Shown here piece after piece: positions 36,166 through 47,976 of a DNA stretch of 64,000 nt. The translations under genes were made by a program, and so were the position numbers. Origin of the DNA: Nageia nagi (Eukaryota; Pinophyta); the NCBI GenBank assembly GCA_050084985.1, contig JBITNC010000001.1, forward strand, positions 159,836,001 to 159,900,000, written 5' to 3'. Below the pieces are notes generated by a model. The model searched no databases. It saw nothing but the letters and a program-made list of their open reading frames with translations, and had not been told where the DNA came from. Position 1 is the stretch's first letter. Every line of letters starts with the position of its first letter.

Positions 36166-36948
36166 TTCTGAAAACTGCTATTTCTGAAGCTGATATTTCT
36201 GGAAACTGCTATTTTTAGAAACTGTTATTTTTAGAAGTGCCCGAAAAAATGTATGGGTGTAACATATCAAAACGGTTAGCTCGAAAAGACGATCACAATG
36301 GGCTAGGTCTCCCAATGATGATGATGGTTGTAATGTATCTTTTATTTTTATTTTTTTACATCTGTGGGTCTATTTCCTTTTGTCAAAAACTACTGAAACG
36401 GTCCAAATTTTTAGTTATTTGGCTCTGAAGTTTTTGCTGCCTCTGAACTGCTATTTTTGGCGGCTTTGAAAAACTGCATCTCATACATTTTGCTTTCCGA
36501 ATCAAGGTTTTTTGTGTAAAGAAATGATTCTAGGTTAAGGATTATCTGCTCTATAGGCTTGTCTAAACACCTCTCCTATCCAACTTTCACAAGGAAAGAG
36601 GCTGCGGAGATGGCTTCTGTGACAAGTAACTTTCCAGCGGCACTTGCTAGTGCACTACAGTTTACAGACGGTCGACACAACTTCCTACCTAATTTCAGTT
36701 TATAGCCTAGATAGTCTCCAATATACCTTTCGGTACGTGGAGTCTAATTCCGCATAGGGTTCTATCTGAGGCTTGGGTATTGGTGCAGAGTTTTTTGCAC
36801 CTCCACACAGCTTTATGGGCAAGTGTGCTTAGCCAAAAACGACAGATCCTTCTAGATATTTTAAAACCTCTGGTACAGGGTTTCTAGCTTAGACCTCTAA
36901 GAATTTTTTGTTTTTTTTGTTTTCCTGTAGCAGAATGGCCTTGGAAAG
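36166..36948. other. Leader between primer site and gag of the gypsy element
   Basis: Non-coding leader on the minus strand with short repeated words (CTGCTATTT/CTGAAACTGCTATTT) near 36170-36235. No gene is seen. Confidence 0.6.
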
Positions 36949-36961
36949 AGCTCTGATACCA
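36949..36961 (-). other. Primer-binding site of the gypsy element
   Basis: The minus strand reads TGGTATCAGAGCT two bases inside the LTR end GTAACA. It is of the initiator methionine tRNA type. Confidence 0.88.
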
Positions 36962-36963
36962 AA

Positions 36964-37366
36964 TGTTACAATACTACAAATATGAAAAGGGAAATATTGC
37001 AGAAATGAAACAAATATGGAATTGAAACAGGAAAATGACAACTATTTATTGCAAATAATAGAGCATGCACTGGTAAATAGAACACGAAATAGCATCAATA
37101 AGCAGATAAGGATAGGATTTTACTGAATAGTAACAGAATCACAGGCTGCTTTGAGGGAGCTACCTCCTTACAACTCCAAAGGTGAAAAATAATGTTCAAG
37201 ATGCCTTTCTCCACATACTTCTATCTATTTATAATAAACTAACCCTAACCCTAATAGTAATGCAAAATCGGGCTCCGCCCTTACAGTCACAATATTACAA
37301 TATAGGCTGACAATTTAATAAAATACTAATACTAACACTAAAATGTTAGGATGTGGGATCCTAACA
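36964..37366 (-). repeat. 5' LTR of the gypsy element
   Basis: About 403 bp on the minus strand, beginning TGTTAGGATCC...CCTAACA (an inverted repeat at the very start) and ending TTGTAACA before the primer site. The TATA box TATAAATA on the minus strand (37226-37233) fits a U3 promoter. The right edge could also be 37369. No 3' LTR was found. Confidence 0.78.
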
Positions 37367-37369
37367 ACA

Positions 37370-38286
37370 CATCGTATCATCATGCCAAAGGCGTATGAAC
37401 ATCATGTGTTCATTCAACAATCTTTTGGTCCAATATCAATCATTTATTTTACTTGGCTCGGCTCTTCAAGCTATTAGATCATTAATAATGAAGAAAATGG
37501 GCATATCCCAATCGTCCAATGAAGTAGAGATGGGACTTGGTCTATTAAACAACTTTGAGCTCCCTTCCATGCATTGCTTAATTTGCACCACATGGCACTT
37601 CCTAAGAGTGTCGATTTGCCTCAAACAAGAAGATGGGCCACTTCGGCCTTGCCATTTGCATGCACATGTAAATTAAGCTACAAGTTGTTAATAAAAATAT
37701 GTGGAAGGTCAACTTCCTTATCTATGTCAATTTTTGGTCATAATCGTAAACTTAATCTAAATGAATCATTACAGCTATACCTCAAACAAGATGTTGAACT
37801 CACTAGATTCAAGAAACCAAGAGAATTGTACAAATGGCTAACTCAATATGATAAGAACGATACGAATATTCATTTGCTGCAAGGACGCCTAGTTATTATA
37901 TGCTATAGAGAATGAAAATTCAATGACGAGGGAAAACCTCTGTTCTGAAACAGTCTTGAAAATCCAAGGCCAAGCTATGACATGATTTCATATTTCAAAA
38001 AAAATTTCATGCCCTGCATTGCATTGTTCCTTATTAAGTGAACATTTGGATAAGATGAGTACACAATTCCAATTAGCATACCATCAAGCAGATCTACAAA
38101 ATCCATATTTAACATCTTTAAACATAAATGTAAGAACAATAAGTGCAATTCCCCTAGAAAAACACCTATCAATGTTATTCCAAAACCTTTAAAGGAACTT
38201 CTAACAGTTAGGACACAAGTCAAAACCCTGAAGATAATGCCTTTAAGAAAGTTTATTCAACATCAACCTAGAGTTCACAAGGTAAG
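37370..38286. other. Intronic sequence, family not recognised
   Basis: Plus-strand open stretches at 37395-37915 (for example LNESLQLYLKQDVELTRFKK) look protein-like but match no family I know. They may be transposon debris. Confidence 0.4.
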
Positions 38287-39799
38287 TGTTGAAATGGAAA
38301 CCTTTCCTCTTACTCGACGATCGCCCATACAATCAAGATGGGAAAGCGACCCAGCATGTAGGTGAGAACGCGTTACTGAACTCCTCTTGTAAGAACTAAT
38401 ACCCCAAGGTTTCTATCGGAAAGCTTGTGTCGTTAATATGAGCTTTAAATTGTGTAAGTCTTGTTAGGGAATCAACTGAGTGGTATAGTAGAGGTAATAA
38501 TTGTTAACTCATATTTGTTGTAGGGACTGAGGTGTTTTATCTTGGAATAGTTCGAAAGTTGCTATAAGTTTAAAGAAAGTGTAAAATAAAGAAAAGAAAT
38601 GGGGACGTGAATGTTTCGATACTGGTGAGATGACAAAGAAAAGGTCACAGTGAAGCAATGTCTAAGGTTTCTCACTTCTCGATCATTCAAGAAGTCTCAT
38701 TCAAAGTCCTCCAACCTAACAATAAAATAACCTAAGTTCAATCTATTATTAAGAGGAGCGGGGAGGAGAGCTGACTGTCGATACTCTGCAAGCAGGACCA
38801 ATGCAATCAAAAGAAAGACACGACACAACAAATGCGCACAAACTTTGTTTCGAATGAGGAAATCTAATTTGATGTCATAGAAAGAAAAAAAGCTCAAAAT
38901 ACATTCACTTACTATGCAAATTATGGATGGGCAACAATTTGGGAATGATTCAAAAACTTTTAAAAAATTTCAATTGTTTTTCTAAAATTCGAAAATTTTC
39001 AAGGAAAAGCATGAAATCTTCTAAATCATCTCAAAAAGCTCCAAAATGGTCAAATCCATAATCTCACAAATGACAAATCTTTTTGTTTCAAGTATTCCAC
39101 CATTTTGTATTAAATTTGTGCGAAAATTACAAAGATACATCAATTTGCCAATTTTTCACAAATTTGCACTAAAAACATTCTACCTCAAAAGTGACCTCCT
39201 ATTGCCTATTTAGACTTTTTAGGTCAAATTTGAGGGTGTTGCCCTAATTCTTAAAAAACCTTTAAAATGCTAATTTGAATACTAAATTGAGATTACAATG
39301 TCCTTTTAGTGGGAGAACAATACTCATCCCACTAAAATATGCTTGAAATAAAATATTTACAAAAATCGATGCCATCTGGCATGGATTTTGAGGCATTTTG
39401 CATCAATTTGGCAAAATTTGAAGCTTCAAATGATCGTTTTGAATTCTTTTTTCATTCTTCTGAGCTCCTTCTTTCTCTGAATCTGAATTTGCCCTTGATG
39501 TGATCATTGTGGCAAATTTTCAAGGAATTATGAGAGGATTTTTCGAAAAGTGGATTTTTGGTCTATTTTTCGAAAAAGATGGGGGGGGGTTCGAAATTTG
39601 GAAAATTTTTAAAAAATGGATTTGAGCTCATGGATGGATGGAGGATAGGATTATAAGGTACTTGGCAAGTTTTGAGAGGTTTTGGGGCTTTTAGGAGGTT
39701 TTGAGAAAAATTTGAAGTTTTTGGCAAAATTTTCGATTTTCATGTCTATGGATTTTTTTTTTTTTTGGTAGAAAAAAGTGAAAATTTCCATAGGAATGA

Positions 39800-41420
39800 A
39801 AAATGCCTCCTAGATTTTTGAGCACTTAAACTTGCTCAAATCTGAAAATTTCAAAGTTTAAATGTGCTTAGAATAAGCCCCTCCATGCTATGAAACCATA
39901 AAATTCGATTTTTGAGCAAATTTTGACATTCCTCTCAAGGTAGGCGCTAGTTTTCACTTGTATGAATTTCCAATGGGCTGAAAAATTGCACCTTCCTTTT
40001 TGAGGGGTTTCCATCGCTCAAAATCAAAATTTTCAGGTGTTAAATGTGTTCAAAATGCCCATTTCCTTGAAATGAAGTGGTTAAATTTGAGTTTTGATCA
40101 AAATTTGTGGATCTTCAAACAACACCAAACCTATGCCTAGTTATTTGAGCCCCAAACTTGCTCAAAAATGAAAATTTTCAAGTTTAAATGTGCTTAGAAT
40201 GGGGTCTTTTATCCATATATGCCTTCAAATTTGGTTTTTAATCAAAAATGAATTTTCCTCCTTGACTTGGGCGCCAAATATCACTTCATTGGAATTCCAT
40301 TGGCATGAAAACATACGCCTATGCTTTTGGGGCATTTCCTTTGCTCAAAAGTGAAATTTTGTAGATCTAAACCTTTTTGAAATAACCTTTTCCTTGCTCC
40401 CAAACCCTCAAACTTGATTTTTGGATAAAATTTTTCTTTTCTCCTCATGCGAGGTGCCAAAAATCATCCCATTGGATTTCCATAGCCATGAAAACATGCG
40501 CCTAGCCTTTTTGAGCCTCAAACCTTGCTCAAATTCGAAAAATTGAAGGTTTAAATTTGCTAGAAATCATCATTTTCACCTAACGGACACCTCAAACTTG
40601 ATTTTTGATGAATTTTGCACTTCTCCCTCCAAGTTAGGCGCAAGGTTTTCACTCCTATGGATTTAGAAAAATCAAGAAAACTGCGCCTAGCTTTTAGGTG
40701 CTCAAAAATAGCTTAAACTCGATTTTTCCAAGACCTAAATGTGCTCAAAATCACCTTTTTGACCCAATGAACCCCTCAAACTTGTGTTTTGATCAAAATT
40801 TATCAATTTTTTTCATTCTAGGCGCCATTTTTCACTCCATTGGATTTCCATAGCCTTGAAAACCTGCGCCTAGCCTTTAGGGTGCTCAAAATCGAAAATT
40901 TTGAGACCTAAATGTGCTTAGAATGGTTTCTTCCTTATTCCCAAGCATCTAAACCTGTTTTTTGAGCAAAAAGCACTTCATCTTGTCAATATAGGCGCCA
41001 AAAATCAGCCCAGTGAATTTGGAATCATTTGGAAACTTGCGCCTAGGAATTTGGGGGTCTAAACTTGCTCAAAATAAAAAATTTTAAGACCTAAAGTGCC
41101 TTAGAACCATCATTTCCACCCATATATGCATTTCCATTTGAATTTCGATGCATTTCCACTTTTTCTCCACAATCTAGGCGCCAAAAATCATCTTTATGGA
41201 TTTCCCATAGGCTTGAAAAACTGCGCCTAGGATTTGAGTGCCTTAAACTTGGTCAAAATCAAAAATTTCAAGTTCTACTTGTGATAAAATTCACCTTATC
41301 TCTCCAATGAAAATCTTAGACCTAAATTCCGACACCATTTGCATTTATCTATGAGAAACATGCACCATTTTTCCCTCATTTGGGTCATTAATGCCTTGGA
41401 AAAATGTGCATTAGGCTAGG
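39800..41420. repeat. Diverged tandem repeats of about 180 bp (GCGCCTAG blocks)
   Basis: The phrase GCGCCTAG, with variants GCCTAG and GCGCCTA, recurs near 40132, 40315, 40498, 40683, 40866, 41039 and 41223, with spacings of 173-185 bp. Each is followed by a CTCAAA-rich arm and preceded by a 'TAGGCGCC...' arm on the same strand. The units are strongly diverged but the spacing is kept. Confidence 0.8.
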
Positions 41421-42182
41421 GGTACTCAAACTCGCATTTCCGATCCATATAAGACCCAAAATGTGCATTTTCAACCACTCTCAGTATTTTTGAGCTTAAA
41501 CTCGATCAAAACCCCCTTTCCAGTACCTTTGAACTCAAACTCTGCATTTTGGATGATTTTCGAGCTCAAACAGTGCAAAAATGACCATTTCCGCCTTTTT
41601 GAGCTCAAACTCGTCATTTTCTGTCATTTCCAAGCTTAAAGTATTCATTCCGCCCATTTCTAGTATATTTAGGCCTTAAGTGTGAAAAAACGATCATTTT
41701 CGAGCATTTTGATCTCAACTTTGCATTTTTCACCATTTCCGAGTTGTTCGGGCTCAAACAGTGCAAAAACGCACATCTTTACTATACTGACCACTTCTGG
41801 GCTCAAAATTGACCAAAACACGCTTTTTCATGATAATGACTATTTTTGAGCTTTTCACGTTCATACTTGACCAAAACGCTTATTTTAGTCACCTTAGCTA
41901 CATCCATTGCTCTCAAATTTAAACTTGAGAAAAACGCTCATTTTCATCACATGGCACTTGTGAGCTCGAACTCTGCAAAAACGACTCCATCTCCACTGGC
42001 TTCACTCTAGACCCAAAAATCCATGCTCTAATACTCTCTCCCAGATCCTGGCTCCTTGGCTGCAAAATCGATGACTGGATACTTTGATACTCTTCAAGGT
42101 TTTCATCGCAAGATCTCCTTGAATCGCTCTTTGATATCATGTTTGCACTCTTCAGAATGAACTATCCATAAGCCAATTTCAA

Positions 42183-42260
42183 GGCAATGCACATTATTGC
42201 CTTTGCAAAAATAGGGTCCCCAAAATCTTGTATTTTGGGGTGCGTTGTGCGGGCACAACA
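42183..42260 (-). other. Triple-palindrome LTR terminus, copy C
   Basis: Reading from the terminus: GTTGTGC-gg-GCACAAC (42244-42259), CCCCAAAAT-5-ATTTTGGGG (42218-42240) and GGCAAT-7-ATTGCC (42183-42201). All three stems are perfect in this copy. Confidence 0.9.
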
Positions 42261-42265
42261 GTAAG

Positions 42266-43256
42266 AAATGACAATATTAAAGAAAATAAACAGCCAATAA
42301 TATGAAATATCATAAAATTCTCACTTTAATGAAAATGAACGTAGAGTGAAGTATGGAGAATGAATAATGCAACACCAAAATAGTAAAAAAGTATTTCCAT
42401 AGTTGTCAAAATTGGAATCAAATCAGAATCGTTTTTCCTGTATCGGAATCGGATATCGGGAATCAGAAAAAAACATTGGTAAAAATCGGAAATAGAAAAA
42501 AATGAAAAAATATGCAATTTCTCATGGAAATTTTAAGTTTTCTCATGCATATTACTGATTACTTGTCTTCCAATAGTTCTAACACATTTACTCAACATTA
42601 AATAACATAGAAATAAGAAATTAACTTTGAGAGGAAAGGGCACCGACATATTTATATTAATCAAAATGTGTCCAGCAGGCAAAAATTGCCAAAATCGGAA
42701 ATTTCCAATTCCGATCTAGACATAATCGTTTTTGGTGTATCAGAATTGGAAATCGCAATTTTTGATAATTTTTGCCGATTTCGATAATAAAGCTTATAAC
42801 TCAAACATAAAAGAGGTGTGTAATTATAAAAGCTAAAACACCTTCTCTATCAACTACATGGAATCAATGCCTCTATGGTATCAGTTTTGTAGGAGCAGAA
42901 CATCAGGAAAGAAATAATTCCTAAATACTAAGGATTACGAAAGAATAGATGATACATTAGACAGCTAAAATGCATTTTCTCTCCGAATACATAGAATCAA
43001 TCCCCATCTGGTGTCAATTTTGTGGGAATAGAACATAAGGAAAAAAATAGTTTCCAAATACTAAATTTTCAGAAAGGAATAAATGATACATTAAGCAACC
43101 AAAATACATATCACAAAAAATATGTAAAAATAATATCTTGATTATAAAGCAAAACAGTGATTAGCATTTTTATTATATGGTGCTAGAGGAAAAAGGAAAA
43201 GGAAGCATGCCTTAAATATATCTAATCTCCAAGAGAGAAGTAGCAGCATCACTTAC
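42266..43256. other. Intronic sequence adjoining the SS3 exon
   Basis: AT-rich, with a locally repeated phrase (TCTCCGAATACATAGAATCAA-like near 42850 and 42975). The phrase 'AATCGGAAAT' recurs at 42480-42780. No gene is seen. Confidence 0.5.
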
Positions 43257-43427
43257 AGTGGTTGCCTTGTGTGCATTTGCCATCGCCTTGCCAATGAGAG
43301 CAGCTCCAAATTCAAGATTATGAATTGTAAACACAACACGAGTGTTTGTCAGGCCATGATGTTTATAATGCTCTTGAAACAGCCATGCAACTGGTGCACT
43401 TGTCCAGTCATGGCAGTGTATAATATC
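43257..43427 (-). CDS. SS3: Starch synthase III exon (HCHDWTSAPVAWLF motif)
   Basis: A 171-nt phase-0 exon of 57 codons on the minus strand. It encodes DIIHCHDWTSAPVAWLF, QEHYKHHGL, RVVFTIHNLEFGAALIGK and AMANAHKATT. The blocks (P)DIIHCHDW(S/T)SAPVAWLF and HNLEFGA are hallmarks of class III starch synthase. The acceptor is TTGGACAG before 43427 and the donor is GTAAGT after 43257. The upstream exon carrying the ADP-glucose KVGGL site was not found in the remaining 20 kb. It may lie outside the window behind another very long intron. Confidence 0.97.
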
Positions 43428-45402
43428 CTGTCCAATCCATTAGGAAAAGGAAGTATAAAGTCAGGAAAATAAAACATTGCATAGAGTTATTTTGCTTAAA
43501 ACAATGCAGCTGACATGTTGAAGACAAAAAGATGAAAACTGGTTGAAAGCCAATAACAAGTGGGTATAAGGTTAACTAATATGGCAACTTGATAGTTCCA
43601 ATCTTATATTTCCATTTATACTTGACCACTAGCATCTATATATAAAACCACCACGTACATTGTAGGAACCAAAAAAATATCAACCACGATACTTTCTTTG
43701 CTTGTACTGTTCCACATAAATCAATGTGTGAGAATGTGATAGATGTATAAAAAGATTATCTCAGCAAATATACACAAAGAAATTAAGAACACCACAAATT
43801 AGTCAAACAAATTTGTATTAAAATGAACATAACAAACACATGAGCTTTCTTGGACTACTTTACACATGAACAAGCTGTTGAAACTCGAAAAAAAAACATT
43901 GAAATGTCATACATGACCCTTTGGTGTGACATCTTTCAATAGTGAACATACGCCAAACCCCTAGACACTCCCAAAATTGAAATGAAAGAAAACAATGTTA
44001 TATTTTTAAATCAAAGATGATCATTATATTAAGGTGCTTTATGAAGGCATATGATAGCTGAAACTAAAATATGACAACTAACTGAAGATTAGGAAAAAAA
44101 TCTTTTCCAACATGGACAAGGATGAATAGACTTTAAAAAACTAGCCCCTCCTAACAACATTATTTGTATGACTATGCAATGAGAAGGATATCACCTTTAT
44201 TTTAATATATAGTATTATAAAAGGAAAAAAACTAAATTAGCACCTAATCACATCAGGTATTACTTATAATATGTCCCGTCATCATTCCTTCAAATCCTTG
44301 CAATGACGAAAGCATTGGCCTTCAATGCATGTAAACTAAAGTGGTCTCCAAGGGGGCAATTCCAAGACTTTAAAAGTGTAAAAGTAACTGTATTGACAAC
44401 ATCAACCCATAGTGGCTATAACTTGTAGAAGAGAATGAAGTGTTGAAGAAATAGTAATTCTACGAGAACACAAACCAAAAGAACCATACTGAATGAGTCA
44501 CAAATCCAAAGTACAAGTTGCAAAGGGTGTGAGATGTCAACAAATTGTAGCAGAAGTTGAAGAGGCAGCATGGCATGAACAAGCCTGATGCAAAAGAAAT
44601 AGTCGATGTGTTGAAAAGTCAACCGATGATGAGAAAAAACAGAATCTTATTAGAAAGATCCATCACTATCAAAGGAACCACAATGAAGGAGTTGCAGATT
44701 CAAAGGACCAAGCCACAAGGGCAAGGAGGTACCAACAAATTGAGTAAAAGTTGAAGAGCCAACATGGCACAAACAACCCTTAAGTGGAAGATATAGCTTG
44801 ATATGTCAATAAGTCGAGAGATGATGAGCAAAAATAAGATTCCATTACAAAAATCCATCACAATGAAGCAAATTGCAGAACAGGGTTTGTAAGTACTACC
44901 CCAAAGAAAGGAATATGCAAAGCATAACATGCAACAATTGCCACCTAGATCAAAAGAAAACCCTAATCGCTAGAAAGAATAAGGGTGCCAACCTATATGG
45001 TAGCGATAAGAACACCTCCCAACAAGAAAATGAAGACTCCTCAAACTAGTATTGTGAGGACAAAAAGATTTTCAAATTTTGAATTGCTATGTAGGAAAAA
45101 GGAATATTGTTTAAGTCAATTGCTAAGAAGAACTTCAAAAGGTGAAAAAGTTCAAAGGTAGCATCCATAAATGCATGAAGATGACTATGGGAAGGAGGAA
45201 GAGAACCTCAAATATTTCAACAAAAGATGGGTCACTGTGAGAAATAATGCATGTCTTCTAGAAAAATATTAATAATTGCAATTAAATCATTTAAAAAATA
45301 CTCCAAAAACTAATGTGGATTGAATGAAGTGGAATAAATATTCAAGGACAAAATACAATGGTGACATGGAAACACTCATGAAGCTATCTGAACTCAGAAT
45401 CA
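43428..45402. other. No gene recognised; diverged tandem duplication
   Basis: AT-rich. Segments of about 180 bp at 44517-44700 and 44723-44905 are diverged copies of each other (both with TGTCAACAAATTG-type starts and AAGTTGAAGAG). No SS3 exon is seen. Confidence 0.5.
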
Positions 45403-46219
45403 TGTAATGTCCCCAAAATAAAATATATAAAACCCTAGCTGAAATATTATGAATTTATCCAATAAAAGTTCTAATCTATGCAATTAATAATAAGATCAGA
45501 AAATACTGCGGAAGATTAACACAAGAAACCCCAAAGTGACGGATCTAGCCACACAAATCTATCAAAAATATGTTGCAAGTATAAATAGACAGACCAGCCC
45601 CTAAACATGACAAATCCACCTCCAAAAATACACAAGATGATGCCCTAGGCAGGACATCCTCCTCTAAGAGACAGATCACACAGCAAATAACACACTCAAG
45701 AACCACAAAGTGCTCCAAAATTGGAGATGTTCACTCCACAAATCCACTGAAATCTGTTTCTGCTAAAAATCACCACTCAAACCCTCAAACTGGAATCTTA
45801 AAATCTATAATCAATGATGCCCAAATGGTGAACCCTGAATGGATTCACTCACTCTCAACCAAGAAACAAGAGTGCAACCCTTGCCTACAAAGTTGAAAAC
45901 CTCCTGAAGATCTATGGTACAGCCCTAGTCCGCAAGACGAAGTGTAAGAGTACAACTCTCACGAAATCACGATATAATCAACACACAATAATCCCCCAAA
46001 TAGAGTGCTCTAGCAAATTTATATATCAGGTTTTTTAATCTCACATTAAGTGGTCCCCACAACTTAACACCACTTTATGTTATGTTTCACATTTATTTTT
46101 AATACCCATCACACTACTAATATTTCTAAATGGTGTGTCCCACTTTGACTTGTCTAATTTGTCATTTTGATGAATAGAACTAAGTGGGGTCCACACAAAT
46201 TACCAAAGGGGACATTACA
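45403..46219 (-). repeat. LTR with 12-bp inverted ends TGTAATGTCCCC
   Basis: It begins TGTAATGTCCCC and ends GGGGACATTACA, 817 bp. A minus-strand TATATAAA box (46018-46025) and a purine-rich TTTTGGGAGGGACAGTAT directly before the minus-strand start (46220-46237) mark it as the 3' LTR of a minus-strand element lying to the right. Flanking bases AATCA and ATACT do not match, so it is not a solo LTR. Confidence 0.72.
46018..46025 (-). promoter_or_regulatory. TATA box of the 45403-46219 LTR
   Basis: Minus-strand TATATAAA lies about 195 bp inside the LTR start at 46219, in the orientation given by the polypurine tract. Confidence 0.6.
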
Positions 46220-46237
46220 ATACTGTCCCTCCCAAAA

Positions 46238-47040
46238 TTACTTGTCCTCAAACAATATCAGCATAATCCCTATACTATTTGGCTGGGCCAAATGGAAACC
46301 AACTGAATGCCTAATGAAGAAATGCAAAAGCAATGTCAACATATTCTCAACATCTCCTGACTGAATTAAACTAAAACCAGTAGTGATTCCAGGGTCACAA
46401 ATCAACTGTATATCAGCATCAACATACTCTCTTTTCTCTAGCAATGACATGTTCTTTCTTTGCAGAAGACAAAACAGTGATAACACCTTCAACTTTGACA
46501 CTTGAATGCTTTTGATTATGTTCCGCATTATGCAAATCATACTCAAGTAGACCATATTCATCTCCATCAACTGTCTATGCTATCATTGTAGTAGTTATTA
46601 ATAACATCTTAATACCCATCAACAAAAAATGATCAACCTCTTCATGACTGCTGCAACTCTCTATAGAGTGAACAGCACCATTTTCCACAACAAATACAGT
46701 AATGTATAGCTTCTTTTCATCTGTCATTAATTGATTGATCTCAAATTCCAAACTCTGCAGTTTCTCTTCTTGTTTAATTCCTCAAGTCCTCTCCTATCTT
46801 CTTAGTTCTATAGCTTCTTTCTTGGCGAAGCAACTTCACATAGGCCTGATCTTTTACAATACAACAAAGCTCAAATGGTATGTATCTTTTATTTTTCTCC
46901 AAGTTCCTATTGATATCCAAACTAAGAAAAATACCATCTGCAAGTGCCCGTTGATAATCTCCAATATACACTACTTTACTTGGAGCCACATTAAGCTGAT
47001 CTAGAGCAATTTGAATGATTTGTGGTGCAAGCTTTTAATG
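46238..47040 (-). pseudogene. Unrecognised minus-strand coding remnant
   Basis: A mostly open minus-strand reading with a few breaks. It includes VAPSKVVYIGDYQRALADG-like and YVDADIQLICDPGI phrases and ends with LILFEDK just before the polypurine tract of the LTR at 45403-46219. The ending resembles the 3' end of gypsy internal regions. The earlier part does not match any pol domain I know and could be captured host sequence. Confidence 0.35.
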
Positions 47041-47280
47041 GCCAATTTTTGAACATATAATGATTGCATTGAATAGTTTAGTAACATTCAACTCTTACAA
47101 GATTGGCCTCAGACGAAAGTCAAAATTTGAGAAAACAGTCAATTTATCATCAATTAAGTATTGTTGGTGAAATGAACCAAAACCCTACGGAGAAACAATA
47201 TTGTCATAAATTCGGCATGTAGCAAGCAAATTCCTCCATATGGATGATTTAGGTTGGAATGGCATTTTATTCAAAAAGCC

Positions 47281-47973
47281 CTATGCCTCTTCCAGGCATC
47301 CAAACCTGCTAAGGAGATCAACCATACATACATCTCTAGATGTCACACCATAACATTGATTCATAGTAATAAAGTAGTCACAACCTTCATCTACTAAGCC
47401 TAAGTGAGTGCAAGCATAGAGGATACCAACAAAAATGATATGATTTGGCTCTATCCCAACTTTTTGCATTTCTCTAAAGAATTCCAAAGCCTCTTCACCA
47501 TACGCATGTTGTGCATGCCCACTAATCATTGCATTCCATGAGGCAATATCTTCTCTAAAAATTTTCCTAAACACAACACAGGCATCATCTATGCTACAAG
47601 TCAATGAGGTTGCTACCTGCAATGCCACTTGATTCAAATCCACATAGAATAATATGCACATGGATCTTTTTGCCTTGTTGTAATGTAGTCAAGCCAACAC
47701 ATGCTTTAAGAACACTGGAAAGTGTGAGATTATCAGGTCTCAAGCCCAAATGTTGTATTGGCATAACAGTTCCAGAGCTTTGTTGCCCTCACCTTGGTTA
47801 GCATATCCAACAATGACTAAACTCCATGCAACCACATCCCTTTTGGGGATGTCAGTAAAGACATTAATTACAATTTCAACCATGCTACAATTCATAACCA
47901 TATCAACAAGTGTTGTTCCTACGTAGAGATTTGATTCAAACCCTGTTTTAATGACAAGGGTATGAACCTGCAT
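47281..47973 (-). pseudogene. PPR protein fragments (C-terminal part)
   Basis: Two open stretches in different frames (47973-47740 and 47661-47281) carry pentatricopeptide motifs of the PLS type: KRDVVAWSLVIVGYANQGEG, REDIASWNAMISGHAQHAYG, EALEFFREMQKVGIEPNHI, and then HLGLVDEGCDYF. Functional plant PPR proteins bind organellar RNA. This one is broken by a frameshift and stops, and no E or DYW tail follows. It continues the PPR reading in the mosaic ORF upstream. Confidence 0.85.
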
Positions 47974-47976
47974 GCC

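Larger units (their letters stand above)
38287..42260 (-). mobile_element. 4-kb LTR-like element with perfect TSD, copy C
   Basis: A 3974-bp unit bounded by TGTTG and CAACA, flanked by GTAAG on both sides (38282-38286 and 42261-42265). On the minus strand it begins with three palindromes (42260 leftward). It contains no recognisable coding domain but has diverged blocks about 180 bp long around GCGCCTAG from about 39800 to 41420. Because the same terminus at 62702 directly follows a copia RNase H tail, I infer that this is one very long solo LTR of a Copia-type element. A non-coding derivative is the alternative. Confidence 0.82.
21727..43256. other. Giant SS3 intron (about 21.5 kb) filled with retroelements
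   Basis: It is bounded by a GTAAGT donor (43256-43251) and a TTTGCAG acceptor, with the exons joining in phase 0 at a position (KATT to VS) consistent with the protein family. Inside are at least six identifiable retroelement pieces: a solo LTR, a LINE scrap, a gag fragment with LTR, a long LTR with a nested solo LTR, a truncated gypsy element and a 4-kb element with a TSD. Introns this long in a metabolic gene fit gymnosperms better than most angiosperms. Confidence 0.88.

Noticed and set aside
37245-37262. Telomere-like CCCTAACCCTAA
   Set aside because: Only about two repeats inside a gypsy LTR; no longer array, so chance.
42183-42260. Helitron 3' end (hairpin near terminus)
   Set aside because: No CTRR after the hairpin, a 5-bp TSD is present, and the terminus follows a copia tail in copy D, so an LTR start fits better.
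45403-46219. DNA transposon defined by the 12-bp inverted ends
   Set aside because: No TSD; the polypurine tract and a minus-strand TATA box indicate an LTR with inverted ends.
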